This document shows positions 52,162 through 60,192 of a stretch of DNA of 64,000 nt, in pieces (within the stretch, counting starts at the first letter, position 1; every line of letters starts with the position of its first letter). The position numbers were made by a program, and so were the translations under genes. Location: contig NZ_NPKQ01000005.1 in the NCBI RefSeq assembly GCF_008329525.1, positions 124,001 to 188,000 on the forward strand, written 5' to 3'. The notes under the pieces were generated by a model. It was not told the DNA's origin. It ran no database searches and was given only the letters and a program-made list of their open reading frames with translations. This stretch comes from Tardiphaga sp. P9-11. Its GTDB lineage: Bacteria > Pseudomonadota > Alphaproteobacteria > Rhizobiales > Xanthobacteraceae.

Positions 52162-54693
52162 TCAGTTCGTCATCACGGCAGACTTCGATTCCCGGAACGT
52201 CTGATCATCCATCGGCTCTTCGCGAAGCAGCGGCAGCACGATGTCGAATACGGCACCTCCCTGCGGATGGTTCGCTCCGGTCAATGTCCCACCGTGGGCT
52301 TCGACGATAGTTTTGCAGATCGCCAAGCCTATTCCCATCCCCTCGCGCTTGGTAGTGAAGAACGGATTAAAGAGTTTCGCCAGATGTTCCACATCGATGC
52401 CAGAGCCGGTGTCCCTCACGCTGAGATTCACTTCATCCAATTTCGCTGAATAGATCGATATCCTGAGTTCGCGAGTGGCGAGCGGCGACCGCGTCATCGC
52501 GTGCACGCCGTTAGTGAGAAGATTCACGATGACCTGCTGCAGCTCCACTCTGTCGCAGAGCACGGTCGAATCTGTACGTCCGAGATCCGTCCGCACGACG
52601 ACGCCGGCCTCGGTCAGTTCCCGCTCGAGGAGGTTCACCGAGCCGGCCAATACCTCCCGAAGATCGATAGGCTCTGGATGTCGCTTGTGGTGCTTAAGCT
52701 GCTCGCGGGTGCGTTGGACGATATCGGCGGCTCTCATGCCGTCTTTTATGGCCCGCTCGGCGGCCCGGGTGGCCGCGTCTATGTTGGGAGGCGAGTGGGC
52801 GAGCCAGCGAACGCAGGCCTGCGCGCTCATCACCATGGCGCCGATCGGTTGGTTCACTTCATGCGCGATGGAGGCCGAAACGGCCCCGACGGTAGAGATA
52901 CGGCCCGCGCGCGCGAGTTCGGCCTGCGCGTTCAGCATGGCCTCCTTGGCAGCTTCGCGTTCGGTGACGTCGATCATCGCACAGGCGACGCGATCGAACG
53001 ATGCGGCTCCTTCGGGTACCGCGATGAAAAGGATCGCGGTGACCTTCCTTCCGTCGGCCCTCGTCAACGTGACCTGCCTCTCGAATGCCCCGCCACCCTC
53101 GGGCATCTTCAGCAGTATGTCCGCTACGACCGACGGGTCCTCCGCCAGATAGCGGTCGATGGGACCTAGGGGCTCATGTTTCGAGGAACAGCCGAGAAGT
53201 CTCACCGCCGCGTCGTTGACGTCCCGTATCTCGATCAATCTAGCGATGTCCGTGAGGATCGCCAGGTGCTTCCGGCCCCGTCTCATCATGTCCTTGGCGC
53301 CGTTCGCATTGATGTCCATCAAGCGCTCGTAGGCGCGAGACAGATCGAGCTCGCATAGCGAGACGTGGGTCTGCTCGAAGATCGATCGATAGCGCCGCTC
53401 GCTCAAGGCCAGATCGCTCGACGTCTGCCGCCGCAGGCTGATGTCGAAGGCTATGAGGCTCACACCGCCGGTAATGGCGAGATAGAAGCCGACCGCCGTC
53501 AATCCGCTACTGTCGGCAAGTGCCTGGGAGATGACCGGAGAAAAGGCGCCGCCGAGGATTCCGCCGATGTTGAAGGCGAAAGAAGTTCCCGAGTAGCGAA
53601 CGCGAGGCGGAAATAGATTGGGAAGCCACGCGCCGAGAGGACCATTGACGAAGCCCATGACGAGCAGGGAAAACGCCAGGAACGCGAAGATGACCAGTAA
53701 GGAGCCGCTGCCGAGCATCGGAGCCAGAAGAATCCCCGACAGGATCGTCCCAAGGCAGCCAACGATCAGAATCTTTGCGGGGTTCAACCTGTCCGAAAGC
53801 CAGCTCGCCACGACGATGGCTCCGGCCATGAAGAAGATCGCTCCCAATTCGATCAGCAGAAAGGTAGAGCGGGAGTAGCCGAGAACGGATGTTCCGTATC
53901 CTAGCGCGAACGCCGTCGCCGTATAGTAGAGCGAAAAGCAGGCGACCACGCCGAACGTCCCCGTCAGAACTTGGCTCGAGTGGTTGCGCATCAACTCCAG
54001 AAGTGGAACGCGCGCGGGTTGTGCTTCGGTGAGCGAAGCGGTGAACTCCTGAGTCTCCATCAGATTCGTCCGGACCCAGAGGCCGATCAGCACGAGAAGG
54101 ACGCTTGCCAGAAACGGTATGCGCCAACCCCAATTTTGGAATTGGTCCGGCGTCAGAACAATGGTCAGCGTAAGGAACATTCCGTTCGCCAGAACGAAGC
54201 CCACAGGCGCTCCGAGAGGAGCGAACATGGCATAACGTGCGCGCCATCCGGCCGGTGCGTTTTCGAGCGCGAGTAGGGCAGCGCCGGTCCATTCGCCGCC
54301 TAGTGCGAGGCCTTGTCCGAAGCGTAGAACGCAGAGCAGAAACGGCGCAGGCCAGCCAACGACTTGAAACGTGGGGAGGAAGGCTATCGATGCCGTTGAG
54401 GCTCCCATCAGAAGGAGCGATGCGACGAGTGTCGTTTTACGCCCGACGCGATCGCCGAAGTGACCGAACACCGCTCCACCGAGTGGCCTGGCGAAGAAGG
54501 CCACCCCGAAGCTGGCGTAAGCGCCAATCAGTTCGGCCGACGGAACCGATGCCGGAAAAAACAAGGGACCGAAGATAAGGCTGGCCGCGGTCGCATAGAT
54601 GTAGAAGTCATAGAATTCTACCGTCGTTCCGACCAGACTCGCGAGGAGCACCCGGGTCGTGGTTTGGCCCGGTGGGTTTGACGGCGCTGTCAT
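52162..54693 (-). CDS. MFS transporter fused to PAS-histidine kinase
   Basis: An 843-aa fusion. Residues ~12-420 are a complete twelve-helix MFS carrier of the metabolite:H+ symporter type, with VEFYDFYIYATAASLIFGPLFFP, loop motif HFGDRVGRKT (78-87) and LRFGQGLALGGEWTGAALL. A PAS-like region follows (~430-580), then HisKA (SIAHEVNQPIGAM, His611) and HATPase (N-box Asn724/728, G1 DTGSG 761-765, G2 GMGIGL 785-790). All kinase residues are present. I start at MTAPSNPPGQ (54693), after GGGGC; the open frame runs to 55008 without homology. It probably senses the transported compound and signals to the divergent FixJ-type regulator. Confidence 0.88.
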   Translation of the reverse strand: MTAPSNPPGQTTTRVLLASLVGTTVEFYDFYIYATAASLIFGPLFFPASVPSAELIGAYASFGVAFFARPLGGAVFGHFGDRVGRKTTLVASLLLMGASTASIAFLPTFQVVGWPAPFLLCVLRFGQGLALGGEWTGAALLALENAPAGWRARYAMFAPLGAPVGFVLANGMFLTLTIVLTPDQFQNWGWRIPFLASVLLVLIGLWVRTNLMETQEFTASLTEAQPARVPLLELMRNHSSQVLTGTFGVVACFSLYYTATAFALGYGTSVLGYSRSTFLLIELGAIFFMAGAIVVASWLSDRLNPAKILIVGCLGTILSGILLAPMLGSGSLLVIFAFLAFSLLVMGFVNGPLGAWLPNLFPPRVRYSGTSFAFNIGGILGGAFSPVISQALADSSGLTAVGFYLAITGGVSLIAFDISLRRQTSSDLALSERRYRSIFEQTHVSLCELDLSRAYERLMDINANGAKDMMRRGRKHLAILTDIARLIEIRDVNDAAVRLLGCSSKHEPLGPIDRYLAEDPSVVADILLKMPEGGGAFERQVTLTRADGRKVTAILFIAVPEGAASFDRVACAMIDVTEREAAKEAMLNAQAELARAGRISTVGAVSASIAHEVNQPIGAMVMSAQACVRWLAHSPPNIDAATRAAERAIKDGMRAADIVQRTREQLKHHKRHPEPIDLREVLAGSVNLLERELTEAGVVVRTDLGRTDSTVLCDRVELQQVIVNLLTNGVHAMTRSPLATRELRISIYSAKLDEVNLSVRDTGSGIDVEHLAKLFNPFFTTKREGMGIGLAICKTIVEAHGGTLTGANHPQGGAVFDIVLPLLREEPMDDQTFRESKSAVMTN

Positions 54694-54845
54694 TGTTCTG
54701 CCCCAGTCGGCCTCGGCCGCGTAGCGGTGGATCGGATCCCGCCCGCGGCAGCGGTTGCGCGAAAGGCCTGTCTGGCTGACGGACCATCCCGTTGTTGGCC
54801 GGTGCTGCCCGTCGATCATAGTGACCGCTGTGATGGGGGGACCCC

Positions 54846-54860
54846 ATACCCACGTATAGT
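54846..54860. promoter_or_regulatory. ATAC-N4-GTAT element G
   Basis: ATAC-CCAC-GTAT-AGT in the divergent region between the MFS-kinase and FixJ-type genes, 98 bp before the regulator start and 152 bp from the kinase start. It suggests autoregulation of the signalling pair. Confidence 0.65.
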
Positions 54861-54958
54861 GTCGCCTTCTCGGGGTGCTCTTGTAAGTCGTTGGCAAGCT
54901 CGCTCTGCAATCCTGGAAAGCCCCTGGCGGCCGGGCAATCACGGGAAACGCCGCACTT

Positions 54959-55591
54959 ATGACGAAAGAGTCCAAGACCGATCCGAACTCCGATCCTCTG
55001 GTGATCATCGTCGACGACGACGAAGGCGTCCGCGAAGGGCTTCGGGATCTTCTAGGGTCCGCTCACATAGAAACACTGGTGTTCGAGTCGACGGCGTCTC
55101 TTCTGTCCGCCGCTCTGCCCGATCGACCGGGCTGCCTGGTCCTCGATGTTCGTCTGCCCGGGCTCAGCGGCCTCGAGTTGCAGGTCAAGATGACGGAAAT
55201 GGGCAGCGAAGTGCCGATCATCTTCATGACCGGACATGGCGACGTGCCAATGAGCGTGAAAGCGATGAAGGCGGGGGCGCTCGACTTCCTGACAAAGCCC
55301 TTCCGGGACCAGGACATGATCGATGCGGTTGAGAATGCGATCAGCCGGGACCGGGCGCGCAGGCTGCTCGGCGAAGGCTTGTCCGAAATCAAGGCACTGG
55401 CGGGCACGCTTACCCCTCGGGAGACCGAAGTCATGGCTGAGGTCGTCAAGGGACTCCTCAACAAGCAGATAGCCTTCAACCTCGGGATCAGCGAAATCAC
55501 GGTGAAGATCCACCGTGGAAACGTGATGAGGAAGATGAGGGCGACGTCGGTCGCCGATCTCGTCCGGAAGACTGAGGCCATCAAGATCTAG
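54959..55591 (+). CDS. FixJ-family response regulator
   Basis: A 210-aa two-domain regulator. The receiver has acidic residues DDDE at 19-22, phospho-acceptor Asp63 (GCLVLDVRLPGLSGLELQ), Thr91 and Lys113. A LuxR-type helix-turn-helix follows (LTPRETEVMAEVVKGLLNKQIAFNLGISEITVKIHRG). It is the likely partner of the divergent MFS-kinase and the best candidate to bind ATAC-N4-GTAT; related TodT/StyR regulators bind pseudo-palindromes with 4-bp centres. Its helix-turn-helix is close to that of the Ser66 protein at 35801-36445. Confidence 0.92.
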   Translation: MTKESKTDPNSDPLVIIVDDDEGVREGLRDLLGSAHIETLVFESTASLLSAALPDRPGCLVLDVRLPGLSGLELQVKMTEMGSEVPIIFMTGHGDVPMSVKAMKAGALDFLTKPFRDQDMIDAVENAISRDRARRLLGEGLSEIKALAGTLTPRETEVMAEVVKGLLNKQIAFNLGISEITVKIHRGNVMRKMRATSVADLVRKTEAIKI

Positions 55592-55875
55592 GAACGGGTC
55601 AATTACGGCTATCGCATTGCGGGGCCGGATCAATCCGCGGAATATGAACCGCCGTAAAAATTCACTTTGCGGTGGCAGTCGCGGATAAAATTCGCTTCTC
55701 GAAGCGACGGTCAAAAAAGGCCTTCCTCGACCAACTGGCTGGCCCGGCGATCCCTTCTTCGTTCCAGTTCAGGCCGGCTTTTGCCGATAACACGATTGTA
55801 TGATTACCTTCGGCGCAGCCTTCCCCCACATCTTCTTTGTAAGAAGTGCCAATCTACGGCGCGGAAGGAGGAAGA

Positions 55876-56238
55876 GTGTCAGATCCCAAGAAACCCGTGG
55901 CGATCGTGGACGACGACGAGGATATCCTCGATGCGACGTCCAGTTTCCTCGGAGCTGTGGGGTACGAAACGATTCTTTTCAGTTCTGCCGAAGCTTTCCT
56001 CGCCTATGATCGTAAATCACAGTTCCTCTGCCTGCTTACCGACGTAAATATGCCGGGAATGAGCGGACTAGAATTGCAGGCCATCGTTCGGGCGACATTG
56101 CCGATGCTACCGATCTTCATCATGACGGCACTTTCGGACGACAATGTCAGAAAACGGGCAATCGACGGCGGCGCGAAGGGGATTCTCCGAAAGCCTGTCA
56201 ACGGAGATGACCTTATCCGCTGCCTTGAAGGGGCGTAA
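55876..56238 (+). CDS. Single-domain response regulator (CheY-like)
   Basis: A 120-aa stand-alone receiver. DDDED (12-16), Asp56 (LLTDVNMPGMSGLELQ), Thr84 and Lys106 (LRKPVNG) make it a competent phosphoprotein with no output domain. The sequence is closest to FixJ-type receivers. It could be a phosphate sink or relay for the kinases nearby. GTG 55876 follows GGAAGGAGGAAGA, a very strong ribosome site; the upstream open frame from 55846 is not needed. A 284-bp gap (55592-55875) separates it from the FixJ gene and carries TTGCGGTGGCAGTCG. Confidence 0.88.
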   Translation: MSDPKKPVAIVDDDEDILDATSSFLGAVGYETILFSSAEAFLAYDRKSQFLCLLTDVNMPGMSGLELQAIVRATLPMLPIFIMTALSDDNVRKRAIDGGAKGILRKPVNGDDLIRCLEGA

Positions 56239-56620
56239 AAGACACCGCCGATGTGCTTTTGCGTTGTTGCGTGCGCCCATTTGCGGAAGACCACTTTCAT
56301 GAGCCGGAACGACTTAGCCAGCACTCCGTGACGAGATGCGAGACGGCGCAAAGACCGTAGCGGTAGATCTCAGACCGGCGATTCAGCACACCTATACCTT
56401 GTGAGGTCGGCACGGAGACCGTTGGCAACCTAGTGACTGCGCTCGGCGGTTTTCTCAGAGCCCGACGCGATGTCCTGGCTTCTACGGGGCTGTCTGCCGT
56501 CCGGGGCGACAGCGAGCTTCACGAGCGGCGATCACCAGACGGCTCGGATTGGCAGTGCATCTGGCTCGGAATGGCAGGTAGGACCGGACGACTCTTGAGG
56601 CGCCCGATCCTACCTTTAGT

Positions 56621-56860
56621 TCAGCAATCTTCGACGCCAGTCTTGGGCCCACCTTCGTATCGGCACGCGAGTGGCTTTCTCGCCGATGGTCTCTTTACCG
56701 ACGCCTGTGCATCGAACAACCACGACGAATCCAGTCTGGCCGACGATGATGGCGTGTACCTCGTGTCCGACATCGTGAGGCCGGCGTTGGCAGCAGATGA
56801 CGTAGCAAGAGGCATTGCGATCATTGCGACACGGACGATAAGTGCTGCTCGATTTTTCAT
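56621..56860 (-). CDS. Small secreted protein, 79 aa
   Basis: A 79-aa protein with a clear signal peptide (MKNRAALIVRVAMIAMPLAT, cleavage likely after ANA), then a short mature part of ~53 residues ending CRYEGGPKTGVEDC. The C-x-Y-x-GGPK motif resembles small secreted proteins common in Bradyrhizobium relatives, as I recall. GGAAG lies 5 nt before the ATG. The two Cys near the end could pair in the periplasm. Function unknown. Confidence 0.5.
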   Translation of the reverse strand: MKNRAALIVRVAMIAMPLATSSAANAGLTMSDTRYTPSSSARLDSSWLFDAQASVKRPSARKPLACRYEGGPKTGVEDC

Positions 56861-57138
56861 TGTACTTCCATTCTCTCCAGCGCGATGCGATATGCGATCG
56901 CTGTCCTGATGGATCTGATAATAATGGAAGCTCCGACCTTCGCCATCGGCCCATGGTTTGGGAAGTCACATACCAAGACATGATCCGACGGTAACGTTTC
57001 TTGCCAAGCTTTAACGTGGATATGAACTAGCCTTCGCCATCCACTACCGATCGTCCGATCTATGAAGCCTTCGCCACTAGATGGCGAACCCACACGAATT
57101 ATGATGGACGTCTCGAATCGGAATCTCCGTCCATGCAT
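56857..57138 (-). CDS. Possible small protein, 93 aa
   Basis: An open frame whose stop overlaps the start of the secreted-protein gene by 4 nt (ATGA), as in coupled pairs. The C-terminal half, TLPSDHVLVCDFPNHGPMAK and on, looks protein-like; the N-terminal half does not match anything I know and the true start may be internal. No signal or membrane span. Weakly supported. Confidence 0.3.
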   Translation of the reverse strand: MHGRRFRFETSIIIRVGSPSSGEGFIDRTIGSGWRRLVHIHVKAWQETLPSDHVLVCDFPNHGPMAKVGASIIIRSIRTAIAYRIALERMEVQ

Positions 57139-57250
57139 AGTTGCGGATGATAACGTGCTGGTGATCGAGGATGTGCCGTCTCTTGAAGTTCTTACGAGAT
57201 GGCATTGTCCTATAGTTGTTTACGGTCGTTTCCGACGATGCTCTTTCGAT

Positions 57251-57278
57251 AGCCCTGCCGTTATAGGCAGGGCTTTTT
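57251..57278 (+). terminator. Intrinsic terminator with no assigned gene
   Basis: AGCCCTGCC, a 6-nt loop, and GGCAGGGCT form a perfect 9-bp stem followed by five T. This is the best terminator in the accessory half, yet no forward gene precedes it for 1 kb. A small RNA ending here is possible. Confidence 0.8.
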
Positions 57279-57371
57279 CATTGTGCATTCGATCATGCCG
57301 TTCCGGTGCATGAGATATCCCGGAGACCCGCGACTAGTTCCTCGTGTGGTGCCGTTCCGCATACATACCCC

Positions 57372-57386
57372 ACACCTCTGTATGAT
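57372..57386. promoter_or_regulatory. ATAC-N4-GTAT-like element H (one mismatch)
   Basis: ACAC-CTCT-GTAT-GAT, one base from consensus, 102 bp before the first gene of the alpha/beta hydrolase operon. Confidence 0.5.
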
Positions 57387-57488
57387 CCACAGACCTTCGG
57401 AAAGCTGCCAAACCGATCACCTAGACGGTCGCGACATCGCGCGCAGTCGCGTTAACGATCATTCGGTGGGCAAGTAAAGGATCGCAAA

Positions 57489-58325
57489 ATGTCTCAAGAC
57501 CTTCCGACAATCGGAACAGTCACTACGGTCGATGTCGATGGCCTCGAAGTAAGAACGGCGCGAGGCGGGTCGAATGTCGGTGCACCGATATTGCTGACGA
57601 GCCCGTGGCCCGAAAGCATCTACGCGTTCCGAGATGTACTTCCCGGACTCGCCGAGGCGGGCCCTTTTGTTGCGCTTGACCTACCTGGCTTCGGAGTCTC
57701 GCAAGGACGGGAAGACCTCATGTCGCCGAAGGCGATGGCCAGCTTCATCATCAAATTCACAGAGCAGTTCGGAATGACGAACATGCACGCGGTCGGACCC
57801 GACATCGGCGCCCTGGCATTGCTCTTCGCTGCCGCGGACCGTCCCGACCTGTTCAAGAGTCTCGTCGTCGGCAGCGGCGCGACGAGCGTGGAACTTGCAG
57901 CTGGCGGGTTGGTAGATTTGATCGCCTCGCCGCGCGGGGCATTTCGCGATGCCGAGGGCGGCGATCTAGGTGTCGGGTTCGTGAAGGGGGCCGCCGCTCG
58001 ACCGACTCCGTCCCCGGTCATGGAGGACTATCGCCGCTCGTCGGCAGGCACGCGCTTCGAGGAGGCGACGAATTTCGTCAGGGCATACAACAGTGAACTA
58101 CCCGAGCTCAAAACGCTCCTTCCGACGATCAGCACGCCCGTTCTGGTGCTTGCCGGACGCCGTGATGCGGTCGTGCCACCGGCCAACGGACAGCTGCTGA
58201 AAGATCTATTGCCCCACAGCAAGTATGTGCTGCTCGAAGGAGGGCATCTGATCTGGGAGGATGCGGCGGACGAGTACGCTTCCGAAATCTTCGACTGGGT
58301 AGCTCATGGCCACCGTGACGTATGA
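57489..58325 (+). CDS. Alpha/beta hydrolase with Asp nucleophile (dehalogenase/epoxide-hydrolase-like)
   Basis: A 278-aa alpha/beta hydrolase. The nucleophile elbow is HAVGPDIGALALLFA: Asp stands where esterases have Ser, as in haloalkane or fluoroacetate dehalogenases and epoxide hydrolases. The acid is in AGRRDAVVPP and the His in EGGHLIWED. The oxyanion strand is LTSPWPES rather than HGxP. AAGGA precedes ATG 57489. It is the first gene of a run with 58381, 59243 and 60193. Cleavage of a C-halogen or epoxide bond is inferred; substrate unknown. Confidence 0.82.
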   Translation: MSQDLPTIGTVTTVDVDGLEVRTARGGSNVGAPILLTSPWPESIYAFRDVLPGLAEAGPFVALDLPGFGVSQGREDLMSPKAMASFIIKFTEQFGMTNMHAVGPDIGALALLFAAADRPDLFKSLVVGSGATSVELAAGGLVDLIASPRGAFRDAEGGDLGVGFVKGAAARPTPSPVMEDYRRSSAGTRFEEATNFVRAYNSELPELKTLLPTISTPVLVLAGRRDAVVPPANGQLLKDLLPHSKYVLLEGGHLIWEDAADEYASEIFDWVAHGHRDV

Positions 58326-58380
58326 GTGAGCCCCGTCTGCACAATTCCTTGAAAAACGTCGTCAGCAAAGGATCTCCCAG

Positions 58381-59214
58381 ATGACACAGCAATTCGTAAC
58401 CGTCCCGAACCTCTACGTCGTCGCCTGCGATGGCGTGAAATATGCCTACAGGAAGCTCGAAAAGCCGGGATCGACCCCACTGGTGTTCCTTCAGCACTTC
58501 ACCGGAACCATGGACGCTTGGGACCCGAGTGTCGTCGACGCGCTCGCGAAAAATCGCACCGTCATCGTGTTTGACAATGCGGGCGTCGGAGCGTCAGGCG
58601 GCAGTACGCCCGACACCGTCGAGCAGATGACTGTCGATGCGGAGAACTTCATCCAAGCTCTCGGCCTCGGCGAGGTCGATCTGATGGGTTTTTCCTTAGG
58701 TGGCTTCATCGCCCAACTCATGGCCACGCGGGACAAGGTGCCCGTCCGAAAGGTCGTTTCGGCGGGGAGCGCCCCCCAGGGCGGTGAGGAGCATTTGATG
58801 AAGGTCGTGGCCGATGCATTCTCCAAGAATGCCCCCGATGTCCGTCTCCCCCTCTTCTTCACCCCAACCGCGAAGAGCCAGGCGGCGGGGCAAGCGTTCA
58901 TAACCCGTGCAGCTTTCCGAAAGGAAGAACGGGATCCGGAAAGCGGAGAAGAGATCAGCAACGCCCAGGCCAAGGCGATCATCGGTTGGTGCGCCAATAA
59001 GGCGGAAGGCAATGCCATGCTCAAGCAGATACGCCAGCCGACGCTGATCGTTCATGGAAGCGACGACACGATGTTTCCAGGGATCAACGCCTACGAGATG
59101 TTCAAGAACATGACCGACGCGACCCTGATCATGTATCCGGACTCGGGCCACGGCGCTCTGTTTCAATACTCGAGCGCCTTCTCGTCTCACGTCGACCTCT
59201 TTCTCGCAGCCTAA
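58381..59214 (+). CDS. Alpha/beta hydrolase, Ser type
   Basis: A 277-aa alpha/beta hydrolase with elbow LMGFSLGGFIAQLMA, acid in HGSDDTMFPG and His in PDSGHGALFQYSSAF. The N-terminus carries FLQHFTGTMDAWDPSVVDALA instead of the common HGxP hole. It is a clear paralogue of the product of 60193-61002 (shared DAWDP/DDWDP, FDNAGVG/FDSAGIG and GHxxLFQY stretches). AAAGGA precedes the ATG. It is 55 bp after the Asp-type hydrolase gene and 28 bp before the 239-aa gene. Confidence 0.87.
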   Translation: MTQQFVTVPNLYVVACDGVKYAYRKLEKPGSTPLVFLQHFTGTMDAWDPSVVDALAKNRTVIVFDNAGVGASGGSTPDTVEQMTVDAENFIQALGLGEVDLMGFSLGGFIAQLMATRDKVPVRKVVSAGSAPQGGEEHLMKVVADAFSKNAPDVRLPLFFTPTAKSQAAGQAFITRAAFRKEERDPESGEEISNAQAKAIIGWCANKAEGNAMLKQIRQPTLIVHGSDDTMFPGINAYEMFKNMTDATLIMYPDSGHGALFQYSSAFSSHVDLFLAA

Positions 59215-59242
59215 CGCCAACGCAAAGCACAGGAATTCAAAA

Positions 59243-59962
59243 ATGGACACCTTAGCAAAGAAGATCGTCGACGCGCACGGAAGCCTCGACGAATGGCATA
59301 AGTTCACCAGCCTGACGGCGAAGCTGGAACAGGGCGGCGCGCTCTGGGGATTGAAGGGCCATGGCGGCAAGTTGGATGAGACGTCGGTAACCGTCGGGTT
59401 GAAGGAGGAATGGGCGTCTCATTCTCCGTTCGGACCGTTCGACAAAGTCTCGATCTTCCGCCCCGATAGCGTGATCCTGGAAGATGGCGAGGGCCAGGTG
59501 CTCGAGGAACTAAAGCATCCCAGGGCTTCCTTCGCCGGTCACTCCTTGGAAACTCCGTGGACCGAACCTCAGCTGGCGTATTTCGCGGGTTTGGCGATGT
59601 GGACCTATCTCAACATGCCCTTCATTCTGGCTCGTCCGGGCGTCGTCACGAAGTCGCTCCCGGACTGGAACGAGAATGGCGAGACCTGGCGGCGCCTACA
59701 GGTGACGTTCCCACCTGACATCGCGACCCACAGTAACGTGCAGACCCTTTACGTCGACGCCGATGGACTTCTCAAACGTCACGACTACGACGTGGAAATC
59801 GCCGGGAATACGCCGGGCGCTCACTACGTATCCGAGTACGTCGAGGTGCAGGGCTTCAAGTTTCCCACCTCACGAAAGATATTTCCTCGCGGTCCAGACG
59901 GAAAGTCGTTGCCTGCACCGCTGGTGGTCTCAATCGATCTCTCTGACATCAAGCTCGTCTAA
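59243..59962 (+). CDS. Hypothetical protein, 239 aa, in hydrolase operon
   Basis: I do not recognise a named family. The protein has no signal or membrane span and looks beta-rich, with repeated strands such as VTVGLKEEWASHSPFGPFDKVSIFRPDSVILE and LYVDADGLLKRHDYDVEIAG, recalling LolA-like or lipocalin-like half-barrels that hold hydrophobic ligands. AGGAATTCAAAA precedes the ATG. Its place between two paralogous hydrolases suggests it binds or modifies the same compound. Confidence 0.75.
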   Translation: MDTLAKKIVDAHGSLDEWHKFTSLTAKLEQGGALWGLKGHGGKLDETSVTVGLKEEWASHSPFGPFDKVSIFRPDSVILEDGEGQVLEELKHPRASFAGHSLETPWTEPQLAYFAGLAMWTYLNMPFILARPGVVTKSLPDWNENGETWRRLQVTFPPDIATHSNVQTLYVDADGLLKRHDYDVEIAGNTPGAHYVSEYVEVQGFKFPTSRKIFPRGPDGKSLPAPLVVSIDLSDIKLV

Positions 59963-60192
59963 CATCTGACCGTATTCTCGTTGGCGTCGCTCCAGCCGGC
60001 AACGAGTCGACGGCTGCGTCCTACGATCTTCTGCAGCAGAACCGCTCGCCGATTAGCGGTTCTTCGAGACGCATGGGGCGACCCGACGCAACGAAGGACG
60101 GGCACAGAGTTCCGCTTCGAATTCAAAACACATCGACCGAGCGCACGGGCGGCCGGTCTTCAATCAATCATCGTACTATCTGAGGAAGTGAT

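Larger units (their letters stand above)
56239..57488. other. Long gene-poor region (1.25 kb)
   Basis: This stretch holds two possible small reverse genes (56621-56860 and 56857-57138), a clear intrinsic terminator on the forward strand (57251-57278) with no assigned gene, and element H before the hydrolase operon. A forward frame at 57062-57313 contains NVLVIEDVPSLEVLTRW, like the start of a receiver domain, but does not continue as one. The rest shows nothing I can name. Confidence 0.5.

Noticed and set aside
56433-56909. Forward frame of 158 codons in the gene-poor region
   Set aside because: No ribosome site, low-quality composition, and it runs opposite the better supported small secreted-protein gene.
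57062-57313. Receiver-domain fragment (NVLVIEDVPSLEVLTRW)
   Set aside because: Only about 20 residues resemble a receiver start; the acidic pattern and the rest of the domain are absent, and it overlaps the terminator.
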